In this document: piece by piece, positions 48,336-60,772 of the stretch
How the letters are laid out: every line of letters starts with the position of its first letter
How positions within the stretch are numbered: position 1 is the stretch's first letter
Origin: Cellvibrionaceae bacterium
GTDB taxonomy: Bacteria; Pseudomonadota; Gammaproteobacteria; Pseudomonadales; Cellvibrionaceae
NCBI GenBank assembly: GCA_024707385.1
Contig: JANPZW010000008.1
Coordinates: forward strand, 778,402-842,401
Direction: 5' to 3'
DNA: 64,000 nucleotides
The notes under the pieces: generated by a model
Database searches by the model: none
What the model was told of the DNA's origin: nothing
The model's input: only the letters and a program-made list of their open reading frames with translations
Translations under genes and position numbers: made by a program

Positions 48336-49281
48336 ATGACGACTCAAGCGAACTTGGCTTTTGTTTTTCCGGGACAGGGTTCCCAGCAGATTGGGATGCT
48401 GGCGGATATCGCGGCCAAATGGCCTGGCGTGAGGGACACCTTCACAGAAGCCAGCCATGCCCTTGGTTATGACTTGTGGCAACTGATTCAGAACGGTACT
48501 CAGGACGAGTTGAATCTCACGGAAAACTCGCAGCCTGCGCTGCTGGCTTCCAGTGTTGCGGTATGGCGGATTTTTTGTGCGGAAACCCAGGTGCGCCCCG
48601 CACTGCTGGCAGGCCACAGTCTTGGCGAGTGGTCTGCGCTTGTGTGTGGCGGCGTTTTAGACTTTGCCGACGCGGTTAAATTGGTGCGCTTGCGCGGGCG
48701 TTACATGCAGGAAGCGGTTCCCGTAGGTGTCGGCTCCATGGCTGCAATCATCGGCCTGGACGACAATTTGATTGAAAATTGCTGCCGGGAAGCGGCGCAG
48801 AATGAGGTGGTGAGCGCGGTCAATTACAACTCTCCCGGGCAGGTGGTAATCGCCGGCCATATTGCCGCCGTGGATCGCGCGATTGAGCTTTGTAAAGCGG
48901 CGGGCGCCAAGCGCGCCCTCCCGCTGCCGGTGAGTGCGCCTTTTTCATACCAGTCTGATGAAGCCGGCGGCGCAGCGTCTCGCCGCCGATATGACGAGTG
49001 TCGATTTCCGCTCGCCTGCGATCCCAGTGGTGCATAACGTCACTGCAAAAACAGAGTCGGGAGCTGATGCGATCCGCAAACTGATGGTGGAACAGATTTA
49101 TTCTCCAGTCGGTTGGGTTGCGTGCGTGCAGTCGCTGGCGGATCAGGGAATCACCCAGGTGGTGGAATGTGGTCCGGGCAAGGTTTTGGCTGGCCTGGTC
49201 AAGCGAATCAATAAAGAGTTGTCGGTACTGAGTACAGATAATGCCGAGGCATTGGCTCAAGCTGTTCTGAGCCACTCCTAA
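48336..49281 (+). CDS. fabD: Malonyl-CoA:ACP transacylase (one frameshift)
   Basis: FabD loads malonate onto ACP. Seen: FVFPGQGSQQIGML, nucleophile Ser in AGHSLGEWSAL, Arg in RLRGRYMQEAVP and the catalytic His region. The frame breaks exactly at PVSAPF: T5 at 48941-48945 should be T4, restoring PFHTSLMKPAAQRLA with the active-site His. About 314 residues after correction. The gene is essential in most bacteria, so a real break is very unlikely. Confidence 0.95.
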
Positions 49282-49303
49282 AACGAAGAATGAGGATCAG
49301 ATA

Positions 49304-50044
49304 GTGACTGATAAAAAAATTGCCCTGGTGACGGGCGCAAGTCGTGGTATAGGCGCAGCAATCGCCGAAAGTCTGGGAAAGGCGGGAATGTTGGTGATCG
49401 GCACCGCAACATCGGCGGCGGGTGCAGAGCAGATAGAAAACCGGTTGCGTGAGTCCGGCATCGAAGGTCGAGGCATGGTTTTGAATGTGACCGATGCGGA
49501 TTCGGTCAGTCAGTTATTGGAAAGTATTACCCGCGACTTCGGCACAGTGACCGTGCTTGTCAACAACGCCGGAATCACCAAAGACAATCTGTTGATGCGC
49601 ATGTCGGATGAAGAGTGGTTTGAGGTGATCAACACCAATCTCAGCGCCGTTTATCGTCTCAGCAAAGCCTGTTTGCGGGGCATGTTGAAGGCGCGTTGGG
49701 GTCGGATCATCAATATCAGTTCAATTGTCGGTGCTATGGGCAATGCCGGCCAGACCAACTATTCCGCCACCAAGGCGGGGGTTATGGGCTTTACTCGCTC
49801 GCTGGCAAAAGAAATCGGTTCGCGCAACATCACCGTGAATGCTGTCGCCCCCGGATTTATCGACACCGATATGACCAGAGCTCTGCCGGAAGAGCAGCGC
49901 AGTGCGCTGGTCAGTGGTATAGCGCTTGCGCGCCTCGGTCAACCGGAGGAGATCGCCAGTGTTGTGCAGTTTCTTTGCAGTGATGGTGCCGCTTACATCA
50001 CCGGAGAGACCATTCATGTGAACGGCGGTCTTTATATGTCCTGA
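49304..50044 (+). CDS. fabG: 3-oxoacyl-[ACP] reductase FabG
   Basis: A 246-residue short-chain dehydrogenase with TGASRGIGAAIAESLG, NNAGITKDNLLMRM, and the Ser-Tyr-Lys triad in NISSIVGAMGNAG and TNYSATKAGV. GTG start at 49304, with GAGGA upstream. It reduces 3-oxoacyl-ACP with NADPH. Confidence 0.97.
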   Translation: MTDKKIALVTGASRGIGAAIAESLGKAGMLVIGTATSAAGAEQIENRLRESGIEGRGMVLNVTDADSVSQLLESITRDFGTVTVLVNNAGITKDNLLMRMSDEEWFEVINTNLSAVYRLSKACLRGMLKARWGRIINISSIVGAMGNAGQTNYSATKAGVMGFTRSLAKEIGSRNITVNAVAPGFIDTDMTRALPEEQRSALVSGIALARLGQPEEIASVVQFLCSDGAAYITGETIHVNGGLYMS

Positions 50045-50183
50045 CCACAGGACAGCGCGCAGCTGGCAAAAACGAGAGTGGGTAAGGTCGTTCTGAAATC
50101 TTGGATTTACATGACAAATCAGCTTTAACTTTATGATTTAATTTGGTTTTTATTGTGTCTTCAAAGAATTTTCCAAGCATGGA

Positions 50184-50212
50184 TTACAACTCCCGAAAAA
50201 TAACGCTAAAAT
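50184..50212 (+). promoter_or_regulatory. Sigma-70 promoter of acpP
   Basis: TTACAA (50184-50189) and TAAAAT (50207-50212) with a 17-base spacer. This gives a leader of about 114 bases that includes a CCGCAG/CTGCGG stem (about 50231-50246). It would provide the high ACP expression usual for this gene. Confidence 0.75.
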
Positions 50213-50332
50213 GCGCGCTTTAGTTGTTCCCCCGCAGTCCCTGCGGTGTGCAAAGCGGACATAAGCCCGCCAAGACTTCCAGATGACAAACTGCTGATTT
50301 TATATAGAGGCTATTAGGAGCTAATAAACGTT

Positions 50333-50569
50333 ATGAGCAGCATTGAAGAAAGAGTAAAGAAGATCGTTGCCGAGCAACTCGGTGTTAAAGAAGATGAAGT
50401 CAAAAATGAAGCCTCGTTCGTAGAAGATCTGGGCGCAGATTCTCTGGACACCGTTGAGCTGGTAATGGCTTTGGAAGAAGAATTCGAAACCGAAATTCCA
50501 GACGAAGAAGCTGAGAAGATCACTACCGTACAACTTGCGATCAACTACATCAACGAGCACTTGGCGTAA
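50333..50569 (+). CDS. acpP: Acyl carrier protein
   Basis: A 78-residue acidic protein. The phosphopantetheine Ser lies in [25 protein letters not shown] precedes the ATG. It has its own promoter upstream and terminator downstream within the fab cluster. Confidence 0.98.
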   Translation: MSSIEERVKKIVAEQLGVKEDEVKNEASFVEDLGADSLDTVELVMALEEEFETEIPDEEAEKITTVQLAINYINEHLA

Positions 50570-50598
50570 GTCGATCAAGACCGCAGTAAGTCTTAGAT

Positions 50599-50637
50599 AA
50601 AAGCCGTATCTATGAAAATAGTACGGCTTTTATTTTT
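50599..50637 (+). terminator. Rho-independent terminator after acpP
   Basis: AAAAGCCGTA (50599-50608) pairs with TACGGCTTTT (50622-50631), followed by ATTTTT. It would separate abundant acpP mRNA from fabF. Confidence 0.88.
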
Positions 50638-50738
50638 CCCGTAAGAGCCTGATCCCATCCTGAGGCTTTTTTGCGCTTTCAGTTCGGCTGACTCACATGT
50701 AGTGTTCTGTTGCGCCAGGTTAAGTTTGGAGGAATAAA

Positions 50739-51978
50739 GTGGGCCGAAACCGTGTAGTCGTAACCGGTATGGGCATGGTGAGCCCTGTGGGTCACAACGT
50801 GGCCGATTCATGGGCTGCTGTCCTGGCTGGCAAAAGTGGCGCAGCTCCAATTGATTCATTTGACGCGTCGGCGTTTGCCACACAATTCAGCGCCTCTGTC
50901 AAAAATCTGGATTTGTCTCCTTATCTTTCTGAGAAGGAAGCCAGAAAAGTCGATCCTTTTATCCAATATGGCATGGCGGCCGGCATTCAGGCAGTGGAGG
51001 ATTCAGGCCTTCAGGTGTCGTCTGAAAATGCCGAGCGTATTGGTTGTGTCATAGGTTCTGGCATAGGTGGTCTCGGGTCGATCGAAGACACGGCGATCAC
51101 GATTAAAGAGCGCGGACCGCGCAGGATTTCCCCATTCTTTGTTCCCGGATCGATTATCAATATGATCGCCGGCAACCTCTCCATTCGCTATGGTTTCAAA
51201 GGCGCGAATATCGCCGTAACCACCGCCTGCACCACCGGCACTCACTGTATTGGCTTGGCCGCAAGAGAAATTATGTTCGGTTATGCCGACGTCATGATTT
51301 GCGGCGGCTCCGAGATGGCTACTACGCCTGTCGGTATCGGCGGTTTTGGCGCTGCCAGAGCGCTGTCGACCCGGAATGATGAGCCGACCCGGGCGAGCAG
51401 GCCATGGGACAAAGGCCGCGATGGTTTTTGTGCTGGGCGATGGCGCCGGCATGCTGGTGTTGGAGGAATACCAACACGCCGTCGCGCGCGGGGCAAAAAT
51501 CTATGCAGAAGTGATAGGTTTTGGCGCCAGTGCGGATGCTTTTCATATGACCTCGCCGCCGGAAGATGGCGAAGGCGCAGCCCGTTCCATGTTGAACGCG
51601 CTCAAGGATGCGGGAATTAGTCCTGCAGATATTCAGCATATCAATGCCCATGGCACTTCAACGCCGGCGGGTGATCTCGCCGAATGCAGAGCCGTCAAAT
51701 CTGTTTTTGGTGAACACGCCTACAGCCTCACCGTCAGTTCGACAAAATCCATGACCGGCCATCTCTTGGGGGCTGCCGGAGCGATTGAGACGATCTTCAC
51801 TGTGCTGGCGATTAAAGACCAGATTGCGCCGCCGACCATCAATCTTGATGATCCTGAGCCGGAGTGCGATTTGAACTTCGTCGCTCACAAAGCTCAGGCG
51901 CAGAAAATTCAGATCGCCCTCAATAATTCGTTTGGTTTTGGCGGCACCAATGGCACCTTGGTTTTCCGCAGGCTATAG
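50739..51978 (+). CDS. fabF: 3-oxoacyl-[ACP] synthase II (one frameshift)
   Basis: A condensing enzyme of chain elongation. [15 protein letters not shown], catalytic Cys in [15 protein letters not shown], and the two His in [12 protein letters not shown] and [15 protein letters not shown]. The frame breaks at T5 51425-51429, which should be T4, restoring [19 protein letters not shown]. About 412 residues. GTG start 50739 with GGAGG upstream. Confidence 0.96.
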
Positions 51979-51997
51979 GTAAATCGCCGGGCTCCCG

Positions 51998-52853
51998 ATG
52001 AATACAGCATCCGCGCCACTCACCATGATCAACGATGTATTCGTTGATCAGTTGGATGTAAAAGATCGGGGTTTGGCTTTTGGTGATGGTGTATTCGAGA
52101 CCCTGCTTCTTTCCGACGGGCGAACACCACTGCTCCAATTACACCTTGATCGACTGGAAGCGGGTTGTGCGCAACTCGCAATCCCGCTCCCTCGCAAACA
52201 TGTTCAAACATCGTTGCAGCGATTTCTCGCGGCACTGCCGCGGGACGCCACTGCGATCATCAAATTGATCGCTACCAGAGGTGTCGGAGGCCAAGGCTAC
52301 AGACCTCCCGGTATCGAAGAATCCCATCCTTCCCTGATCTGGCAGTGTCTGCCGTTGCAGGACACCCGCCACCTCGCCCAGGGCGGCGTAGGATTGCATC
52401 TCTGTCGTTTGCCCATTTACCCGAACCCGCATCTCGCAGGCTCAAGCACTTGAATAGGCTTGATTACGTGCTTGCTGCGCAGGAACTGCCGCAGACTCCT
52501 GGCATTCAGGGGCTGCTGCTGGATAGCAAGGGAAATCTGCTGGAGGCGATTCATCACAATCTGTTTTTCGTCAAAAATCGGGTTCTCATGACTCCCCGGA
52601 TGAGCGAGTCTGGCGTCAAAGGCGTGTTGCGCAGATTGATCGTGGAGAGTCTCGCCGCCACCTGTTCTATACCTGTCCGGGAAGACGATTTTCCGCTGGA
52701 GGCTCTAGCCCAGGCTGATGAGGTTTTTTTGACTAACGCTCTGAGAGGTATCTGGCCGGTGAAGCAGTTTCAGGAAAAGCATTGGCAAGCACCAGGCGCT
52801 ATCACCATGCAGCTGCAGTCGTTGGTTGAGGAGGTTTTCACTGGGGTGCGCAC

Positions 52854-52863
<10 letters not shown>
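51998..52863 (+). CDS. pabC: Aminodeoxychorismate lyase (one frameshift)
   Basis: A PLP enzyme that makes p-aminobenzoate for folate. DRGLAFGDGVFETLL, LDRLEAGCAQLAIPLP and IIKLIATRGVGGQGYRPPG are seen in the first part; GLKHLNRLDYVLAAQE (catalytic Lys) and LLEAIHHNLFFVKN in the second. One base is missing at 52440/52441 (GGCTC should be GGCCTC), right at the catalytic Lys codon. About 288 residues. It overlaps mltG by ten bases. ATG 52025 is an alternative start. Confidence 0.93.
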
Positions 52864-55152
<2,289 letters not shown>

Positions 55153-55213
55153 GTCGAATGATTGGCGGATCCAAAGGGGGCGCCATTCTACGTTATGATT
55201 GACGGAGTTGCAG

Positions 55214-56200
55214 ATGTCGCTTGCAGGTTTATTGCCCCAGCCCCCTTACCCCTGGCTCGCGCCGGTGTGGGAAGGATTTTCCCGTCAGGTCGCGCAGGAT
55301 CGATTGCCGCATGCCGTGTTACTGGTGGGGCAGAGCGGCGTAGGCACTTTCGATCTTGCCAAAGCGATGGCGCAGTTCCTGTTGTGTGTCTCTCCGTATC
55401 CAGGCAGGTCCTGCGGCCAGTGCAGGTCGTGTTTGCTTCTTCAGGCGGACAGTCACCCCGATCTTCATTGGGTAGTGCCGGAGGAGGGCGCGCAGTCTAT
55501 AAAAATTGCGCAAATCCGGGAGATGACAGAGTTCACCCACAACACCGCACAGCAAGGGGGGCGCAAACTGATTATTCTCTCCCCCGCGGAAGCCATGAAC
55601 GCGAACTCGGCGAACGCTTTGCTCAAAAGCCTTGAAGAGCCGAGCGGCAATTGCGTCTATTTGCTGGTTTCGGAACAGCCCGCGTTTCTTATGGCGACTA
55701 TCCGCAGTCGTTGTTCACGCCTGCAAATTCGCACGCCGGACTTCAGCGAGGCGCTGCAATGGTTGGAGCGCAACCGGGTGGCGGACGCTGAACGCCTGCT
55801 GCAAGCGGCGGGAGGGCGCCCATTGCGAGTGATGGAGTGGCTTGCCAACGATCTTTGGGGGCAAAGAGGACAGGTGCGCGAAGAGTTGTCCAAGCTTCTG
55901 GCGGGATCGTCCAATTTTCTCGATTGTGCAAAAGCGCTGCTGGGGTTTGGCGGTGTGTGGGTGGTGGAACAACTGCAAACCTGGGTCGCCGCAGCTGTTC
56001 GGGTAAATGCCGCCGGGAGTGTGGATGACGATGCTTTTGTTATGGTGTTGGCGCGCGCACCTTTGCGGCGTTTGATGCATTTCAACGAGACATTGTGTAC
56101 CAAGAAGCGCCTCTTATTGAGCACTGCGAACCCCAATCCCCAGTTGTTGCTCGAAGAAATGATGATGGAGCTAAAGGAATTGAGCAGGAAAAGCGACTAA
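55214..56200 (+). CDS. holB: DNA polymerase III subunit delta'
   Basis: About 328 residues. The clamp-loader delta' subunit: AAA+ fold with a degenerate P-loop (VGQSGVGTFDLAKA, Thr in place of Lys), zinc Cys module (CGQCRSCLLLQADSHPD), NANSANALLKSLEEPSG and the SRC motif in IRSRCSRLQI. GGAG lies upstream of ATG 55214; a TTG at 55199 is possible. Follows tmk in order but with one gene inserted. Confidence 0.94.
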   Translation: MSLAGLLPQPPYPWLAPVWEGFSRQVAQDRLPHAVLLVGQSGVGTFDLAKAMAQFLLCVSPYPGRSCGQCRSCLLLQADSHPDLHWVVPEEGAQSIKIAQIREMTEFTHNTAQQGGRKLIILSPAEAMNANSANALLKSLEEPSGNCVYLLVSEQPAFLMATIRSRCSRLQIRTPDFSEALQWLERNRVADAERLLQAAGGRPLRVMEWLANDLWGQRGQVREELSKLLAGSSNFLDCAKALLGFGGVWVVEQLQTWVAAAVRVNAAGSVDDDAFVMVLARAPLRRLMHFNETLCTKKRLLLSTANPNPQLLLEEMMMELKELSRKSD

Positions 56201-56311
56201 ATTTGAAAGACCGACCGGCAGCCGCTTGCGAAGCGGGCCATGGCTGGTATTTCTTTCCATGCTGAAAACGCGTATGTTTTCGCGACATGATCATATGTTG
56301 AGGTCTAGCTT

Positions 56312-56662
56312 ATGGCCGGCTTAGGTGGCCCACGCAACGGTATTCTTTCTCTGACTATACGAGACAAAGCGGTTCTCTACGCTGCCTATATGCCGTTTAT
56401 TCAAAATGGCGGGCTGTTCATTCCCACCAACAAATCCTACAACCTGGGGGATGAAGTCTTTATGCTGCTCAACCTGATGGATGAGCCAGAGAAGATTCCA
56501 GTTGCCGGAAAGGTCGTCTGGATAACGCCTAAAGGTGCTCAGGGCAATCGCGCAGCCGGTATTGGCGTTCAGTTCAGCGGCGAGGACGATTCCGCATCCA
56601 AGAAAATTGAAACCTATCTCGCGGGATCCATAGATTCCGATCGTCCCACTCACACCATGTAG
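56312..56662 (+). CDS. pilZ: PilZ domain protein
   Basis: A 116-residue protein resembling PilZ of type IV pilus systems: LSLTIRDKAVLYAAYMPFIQ, GGLFIPTNKSYNLGDEVFML, VAGKVVWITPKGAQGNRAAGIGVQF. The RxxxR/NxSxxG cyclic di-GMP-binding motif is lacking, as in true PilZ. Lies between holB and tatD, as in Pseudomonas. Confidence 0.92.
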   Translation: MAGLGGPRNGILSLTIRDKAVLYAAYMPFIQNGGLFIPTNKSYNLGDEVFMLLNLMDEPEKIPVAGKVVWITPKGAQGNRAAGIGVQFSGEDDSASKKIETYLAGSIDSDRPTHTM

Positions 56663-56667
56663 TCCCC

Positions 56668-57447
56668 ATGATCGTTGACTCCCATTGCCATCTCGACCGC
56701 CTCAATCTGGAACAGTGCGGCGGCTCCCTTGCCGCGGCTCTTGAAGGCGCGCGTGCCGATGGCGTCAGCCATATGCTGTGTGTTTGCATCAGCGAGGAAA
56801 ATCGCCGCACAGTTTTGGACATCGCCGCCGCTGATCCCGGGATTTTTGCGTCCGCTGGCGTACACCCGTCTGATGTGGGGGACGAAATCGCATCGGTAGA
56901 GACGCTCAAAAGTTGGTGCGATCATCGCAAGGTTGTCGCTTTGGGGGAGACCGGGCTTGATTATTACTACGCCCGGGAGCGTAGCGCTCAGCAGAAAGTG
57001 AGTTTTGCCAATCATCTGCAAGCTGCGGCGGACCTGCATTTGCCGGTGATCGTCCATACACGCGACGCCCGTGAAGACACGATGGAGCTGATTCGGACCT
57101 ATGGTAGTACAGATTCGGCGGGTGTTATGCATTGTTTCACCGAGTCCTGGGAAATGGCGTGCCAAGCCCTGGATCTGGGTTACTACATATCGATTTCCGG
57201 TATCGTCACTTTCCGCAATGCCGATGATTTAAGAGCTGTGGCGCAAAAAGTTCCGATGGATCGCCTTCTGGTGGAGACGGACTCACCTTATCTCGCCCCC
57301 ATACCCTATCGCGGCAAATCCAATCAGCCGCGATATGTGCGCGCCGTGGCGGAGTACGTTGCCGATCTGCGAGGGGTATCTTTGGAATATTTGGCTGAAC
57401 AGACCTCTGCCAACTTCTTCAGGCTCTTCAAGCGCGCGCAGGCGTGA
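56668..57447 (+). CDS. TatD family deoxyribonuclease/hydrolase
   Basis: A 259-residue metal-dependent hydrolase of the YcfH/TatD type: VDSHCHLDRLNLE, ALGETGLDYYYARE, VIVHTRDAREDTMEL, MHCFTESWEMA and LLVETDSPYLAPIPYRGK. Five bases after pilZ. Confidence 0.94.
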   Translation: MIVDSHCHLDRLNLEQCGGSLAAALEGARADGVSHMLCVCISEENRRTVLDIAAADPGIFASAGVHPSDVGDEIASVETLKSWCDHRKVVALGETGLDYYYARERSAQQKVSFANHLQAAADLHLPVIVHTRDAREDTMELIRTYGSTDSAGVMHCFTESWEMACQALDLGYYISISGIVTFRNADDLRAVAQKVPMDRLLVETDSPYLAPIPYRGKSNQPRYVRAVAEYVADLRGVSLEYLAEQTSANFFRLFKRAQA

Positions 57448-57484
57448 CGGGCGAGTCTATCCGCCCCTCGTCATCCGAATGACT

Positions 57485-58004
57485 TCAAATGGCCAAGGCG
57501 ACAATCATGAGGTGGCAAATAATAAAACCCATTGCCGCACCCGCTATGGTGTCTGTAGGAAAGTGAACTCCGAGCACCACGCGTGACATTCCAACCCCAA
57601 TAGCCCATGGATACATAAACCACGCAGTCCAGGGTAGAGCGAATGCGAGCGTAGTGGCGACCAGAAATGCGGCCGAAGTGTGGCCCGATGGGAAGCTAAA
57701 TTGATCCGCTGGTTCGATGACGCTACGATAACCCGGAATCGCCGCCGGTGGGCGGTTGCGGCGGAAAAAGTGCTTTGAATATGAAATAGCAAGCCCGCTC
57801 AAGCGCGAAGGCTGCAATCAGCAGTTGCACAAGCCCCCAGTTTTGCAGCATGGCAAAAAGCAGACCCACCAGCACATACAAAGGTCCATTAGCGGTGTAA
57901 GAGCAAATTTTGGCGAGGTCTATGGCCGCTGCTCTGTTCTTACGTCTGAGGCACCAGTCAAAGGTTTTGATATCGAAACTGTGGATGTTCTCGAGTAGAC
58001 GCAT
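57485..58004 (-). CDS. PAP2-family membrane phosphatase (one frameshift)
   Basis: A PAP2-superfamily protein with about five helices and the phosphatase motif spread over FRRNRPPAAIPG, SFPSGHTSAAFLVATT and SRVVLGVHFPTDTIAG. It resembles undecaprenyl-diphosphate or lipid phosphatases. A5 at 57765-57769 should be A4, restoring YFIFKALFRRNRPPA. ATG 58004 (MRLLENIHSF) has GGAGGG five bases upstream. About 172 residues. Converges on tatD. Confidence 0.87.
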
Positions 58005-58114
58005 AGTGCCCTCCGTTTTCATTAAGCTAGCGCCCTTATGTGAAGCAAATATGATCTTGCTGTTGCAGTTTTGTGACAGCGAATGCCATTTTCGAAATTA
58101 AGATGAGGTGAAAA

Positions 58115-58744
58115 GTGAGACAAAAGCTGCTCGCTATGTTGCAGATGCAGGATGAAATGAACTCTCGTGTGCATTCCGCTTGGCGGGAGCAAGGCTATGA
58201 GTGGTATCGCGCAATTTGGATCGAATGCGCTGAGCTGATGGATCACTACGGTTGGAAGTGGTGGAAAAAGCAGACGCCGGATCGGGATCAGGTGGTGCTT
58301 GAACTGATCGATATCTGGCATTTCGGCCTAAGCAGCCTGCTGCAAGCGGAATCTTCCAAAGAGCTTATTGCTGACCGTTTGGAATTGGCCATGGCTCCGG
58401 TTTCGCCAGATGCGGATTTTCGTGAAACCGTCGAGGCATTCGTGTCACAACTGCTGGTCAGTCGCGAGTTCGACCCGGCCTTGTTCAACAAACTGTTGTG
58501 CCAGATGGATATATCGCTGGACGGCTTATATCGCTCTTATGTCGGGAAAAATGTCTTGAATTTCTTCCGCCAGGATAGAGGTTATAAAGAGGGGACGTAC
58601 CTCAAAATCTGGGCGGGGCGTGAAGACAATCTGCATTTGGTGGAGATTCTAGACACCTTGGATAGCGATAGCTCCACGTATCGGCAGGACGTCTATGGGG
58701 CATTGGCGGACAGATACCCCGCTGGATCAGCGGGTCACCGTTAA
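58115..58744 (+). CDS. All-alpha dUTP diphosphatase (dUTPase_2 type)
   Basis: A 209-residue all-alpha NTP-PPase: WYRAIWIECAELMDHYGWKWWKK with the EExxD-like metal site, and VVLELIDIWHFGLSSLL. These match the dimeric dUTPase family of trypanosomes and Campylobacter, distinct from the trimeric Dut. GTG start with GAGG upstream. It would keep dUTP low and supply dUMP. Confidence 0.85.
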   Translation: MRQKLLAMLQMQDEMNSRVHSAWREQGYEWYRAIWIECAELMDHYGWKWWKKQTPDRDQVVLELIDIWHFGLSSLLQAESSKELIADRLELAMAPVSPDADFRETVEAFVSQLLVSREFDPALFNKLLCQMDISLDGLYRSYVGKNVLNFFRQDRGYKEGTYLKIWAGREDNLHLVEILDTLDSDSSTYRQDVYGALADRYPAGSAGHR

Positions 58745-58771
58745 TGACATTTTCAATCAGTAATCTATAAT
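58744..58771 (+). promoter_or_regulatory. Probable sigma-70 promoter of mdh
   Basis: ATGACA (58744-58749) and TATAAT (58766-58771), 16-base spacer, about 120 bases before the mdh start. Confidence 0.7.
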
Positions 58772-58885
58772 GGCGCCGCATTTTAACCCTCGCCTGGCCC
58801 CCGTGCCCGCCCAGTTCGCCACGGCTCAGCCTGACCCAGGTCGCCGGCTATGTGGTTTTGCTGCTGATCCTTCACTCATTGCTAA

Positions 58886-59881
<996 letters not shown>

Positions 59882-59900
59882 GGTCTGTTCGAAAAGTCCG

Positions 59901-59937
59901 AAAAAAGCCGCTTTGTCTAGGATGAAGCGGCTTTTTT
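59901..59937 (+). terminator. Rho-independent terminator after mdh
   Basis: AAAAAAGCCGCTT (59901-59913) pairs with AAGCGGCTTTTTT (59925-59937), 13-bp stem ending in a T run. Confidence 0.92.
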
Positions 59938-59956
59938 ATTTTTGGAGGTTTGGTTA

Positions 59957-60424
59957 ATGACATCTTTGAAAGCAGGCGCGAAGGCGCCGCCTTTTTCCGC
60001 CCTCAATCAGGATGAGGCAGAACACACTTTGAAAAATTTTTCCGGTAAATATCTTGTTCTCTATTTTTATCCAAAAGCCTTAACTCCTGGTTGTACAACA
60101 CAAGCATGTGGCGTGCGCGATATTAAATCGGAGTTGGATTCCAAAGGTGTTGTAGTGATTGGGGTGAGTCCAGATTCCCCAGCAAAATTGCGAAGATTTC
60201 ACGATAAAAATCAATTGAATTTCGATCTTTTGTCAGATGAAAATCATGAGATTGCGAAGGCTTACGATGTATGGGGTCTTAAAAAGTTTATGGGGAAGCA
60301 ATTTATGGGCGTGATCCGAACCACGTTCATAATTGATCCCGCAGGTAAGATCGTGGCTATTTTTGATAACTTTACTACCAAGTCTCACCATCAAGAGCTT
60401 TTGGATTGGTTCGCGTCTCATTAA
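59957..60424 (+). CDS. bcp: Thiol peroxidase Bcp-type peroxiredoxin
   Basis: A 155-residue atypical peroxiredoxin: LVLYFYPKALTPGCTTQACGVRD with peroxidatic Cys in PGCTTQ and a second Cys five residues on; VVIGVSPDSPAKLRRF and RTTFIIDPAGKIV. ATG 59957 has GGAGG nine bases upstream. Reduces peroxides via thioredoxin. Confidence 0.94.
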   Translation: MTSLKAGAKAPPFSALNQDEAEHTLKNFSGKYLVLYFYPKALTPGCTTQACGVRDIKSELDSKGVVVIGVSPDSPAKLRRFHDKNQLNFDLLSDENHEIAKAYDVWGLKKFMGKQFMGVIRTTFIIDPAGKIVAIFDNFTTKSHHQELLDWFASH

Positions 60425-60490
60425 AAATGGTGATGGAATAAGAACCAAATTTCACACGTTCTCGACTTTTGTGTGGTGTCTGCAGGCGAT

Positions 60491-60526
60491 ATTTCAAACA
60501 ATTGCATGAAGAGCATTGTTTGAAAT
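60491..60526. promoter_or_regulatory. Perfect 12-bp inverted repeat upstream of the AraC-type gene
   Basis: ATTTCAAACAAT (60491-60502) and ATTGTTTGAAAT (60515-60526) with a 12-base loop, in the 348-base region 60425-60772 that holds no gene. No T run follows. It is a candidate operator or transcript stem between bcp and the regulator; the rest of the region shows nothing else I can support. Confidence 0.6.
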
Positions 60527-60772
60527 TGGGACAAAATTGATTAAGCTGGCATGAGGTTTTTTGCGCGCCTTATTTCCCTGTGCCTGGCTAAATTCAGGTA
60601 ATATTTGGTCTGGCAGGTTAGTGTGGAATAACTAATGGCGGCGAAATTGGCTAAATGGCGCGACGTGGACTGGTGCCCGACGTGACATAAGATTAGTTTA
60701 TTGACCAGCGGAATCCTGCTTCATTTAGATGGTTAATAAATAAAAAGAACCCGCTTAATAATCGAAGAAAAG

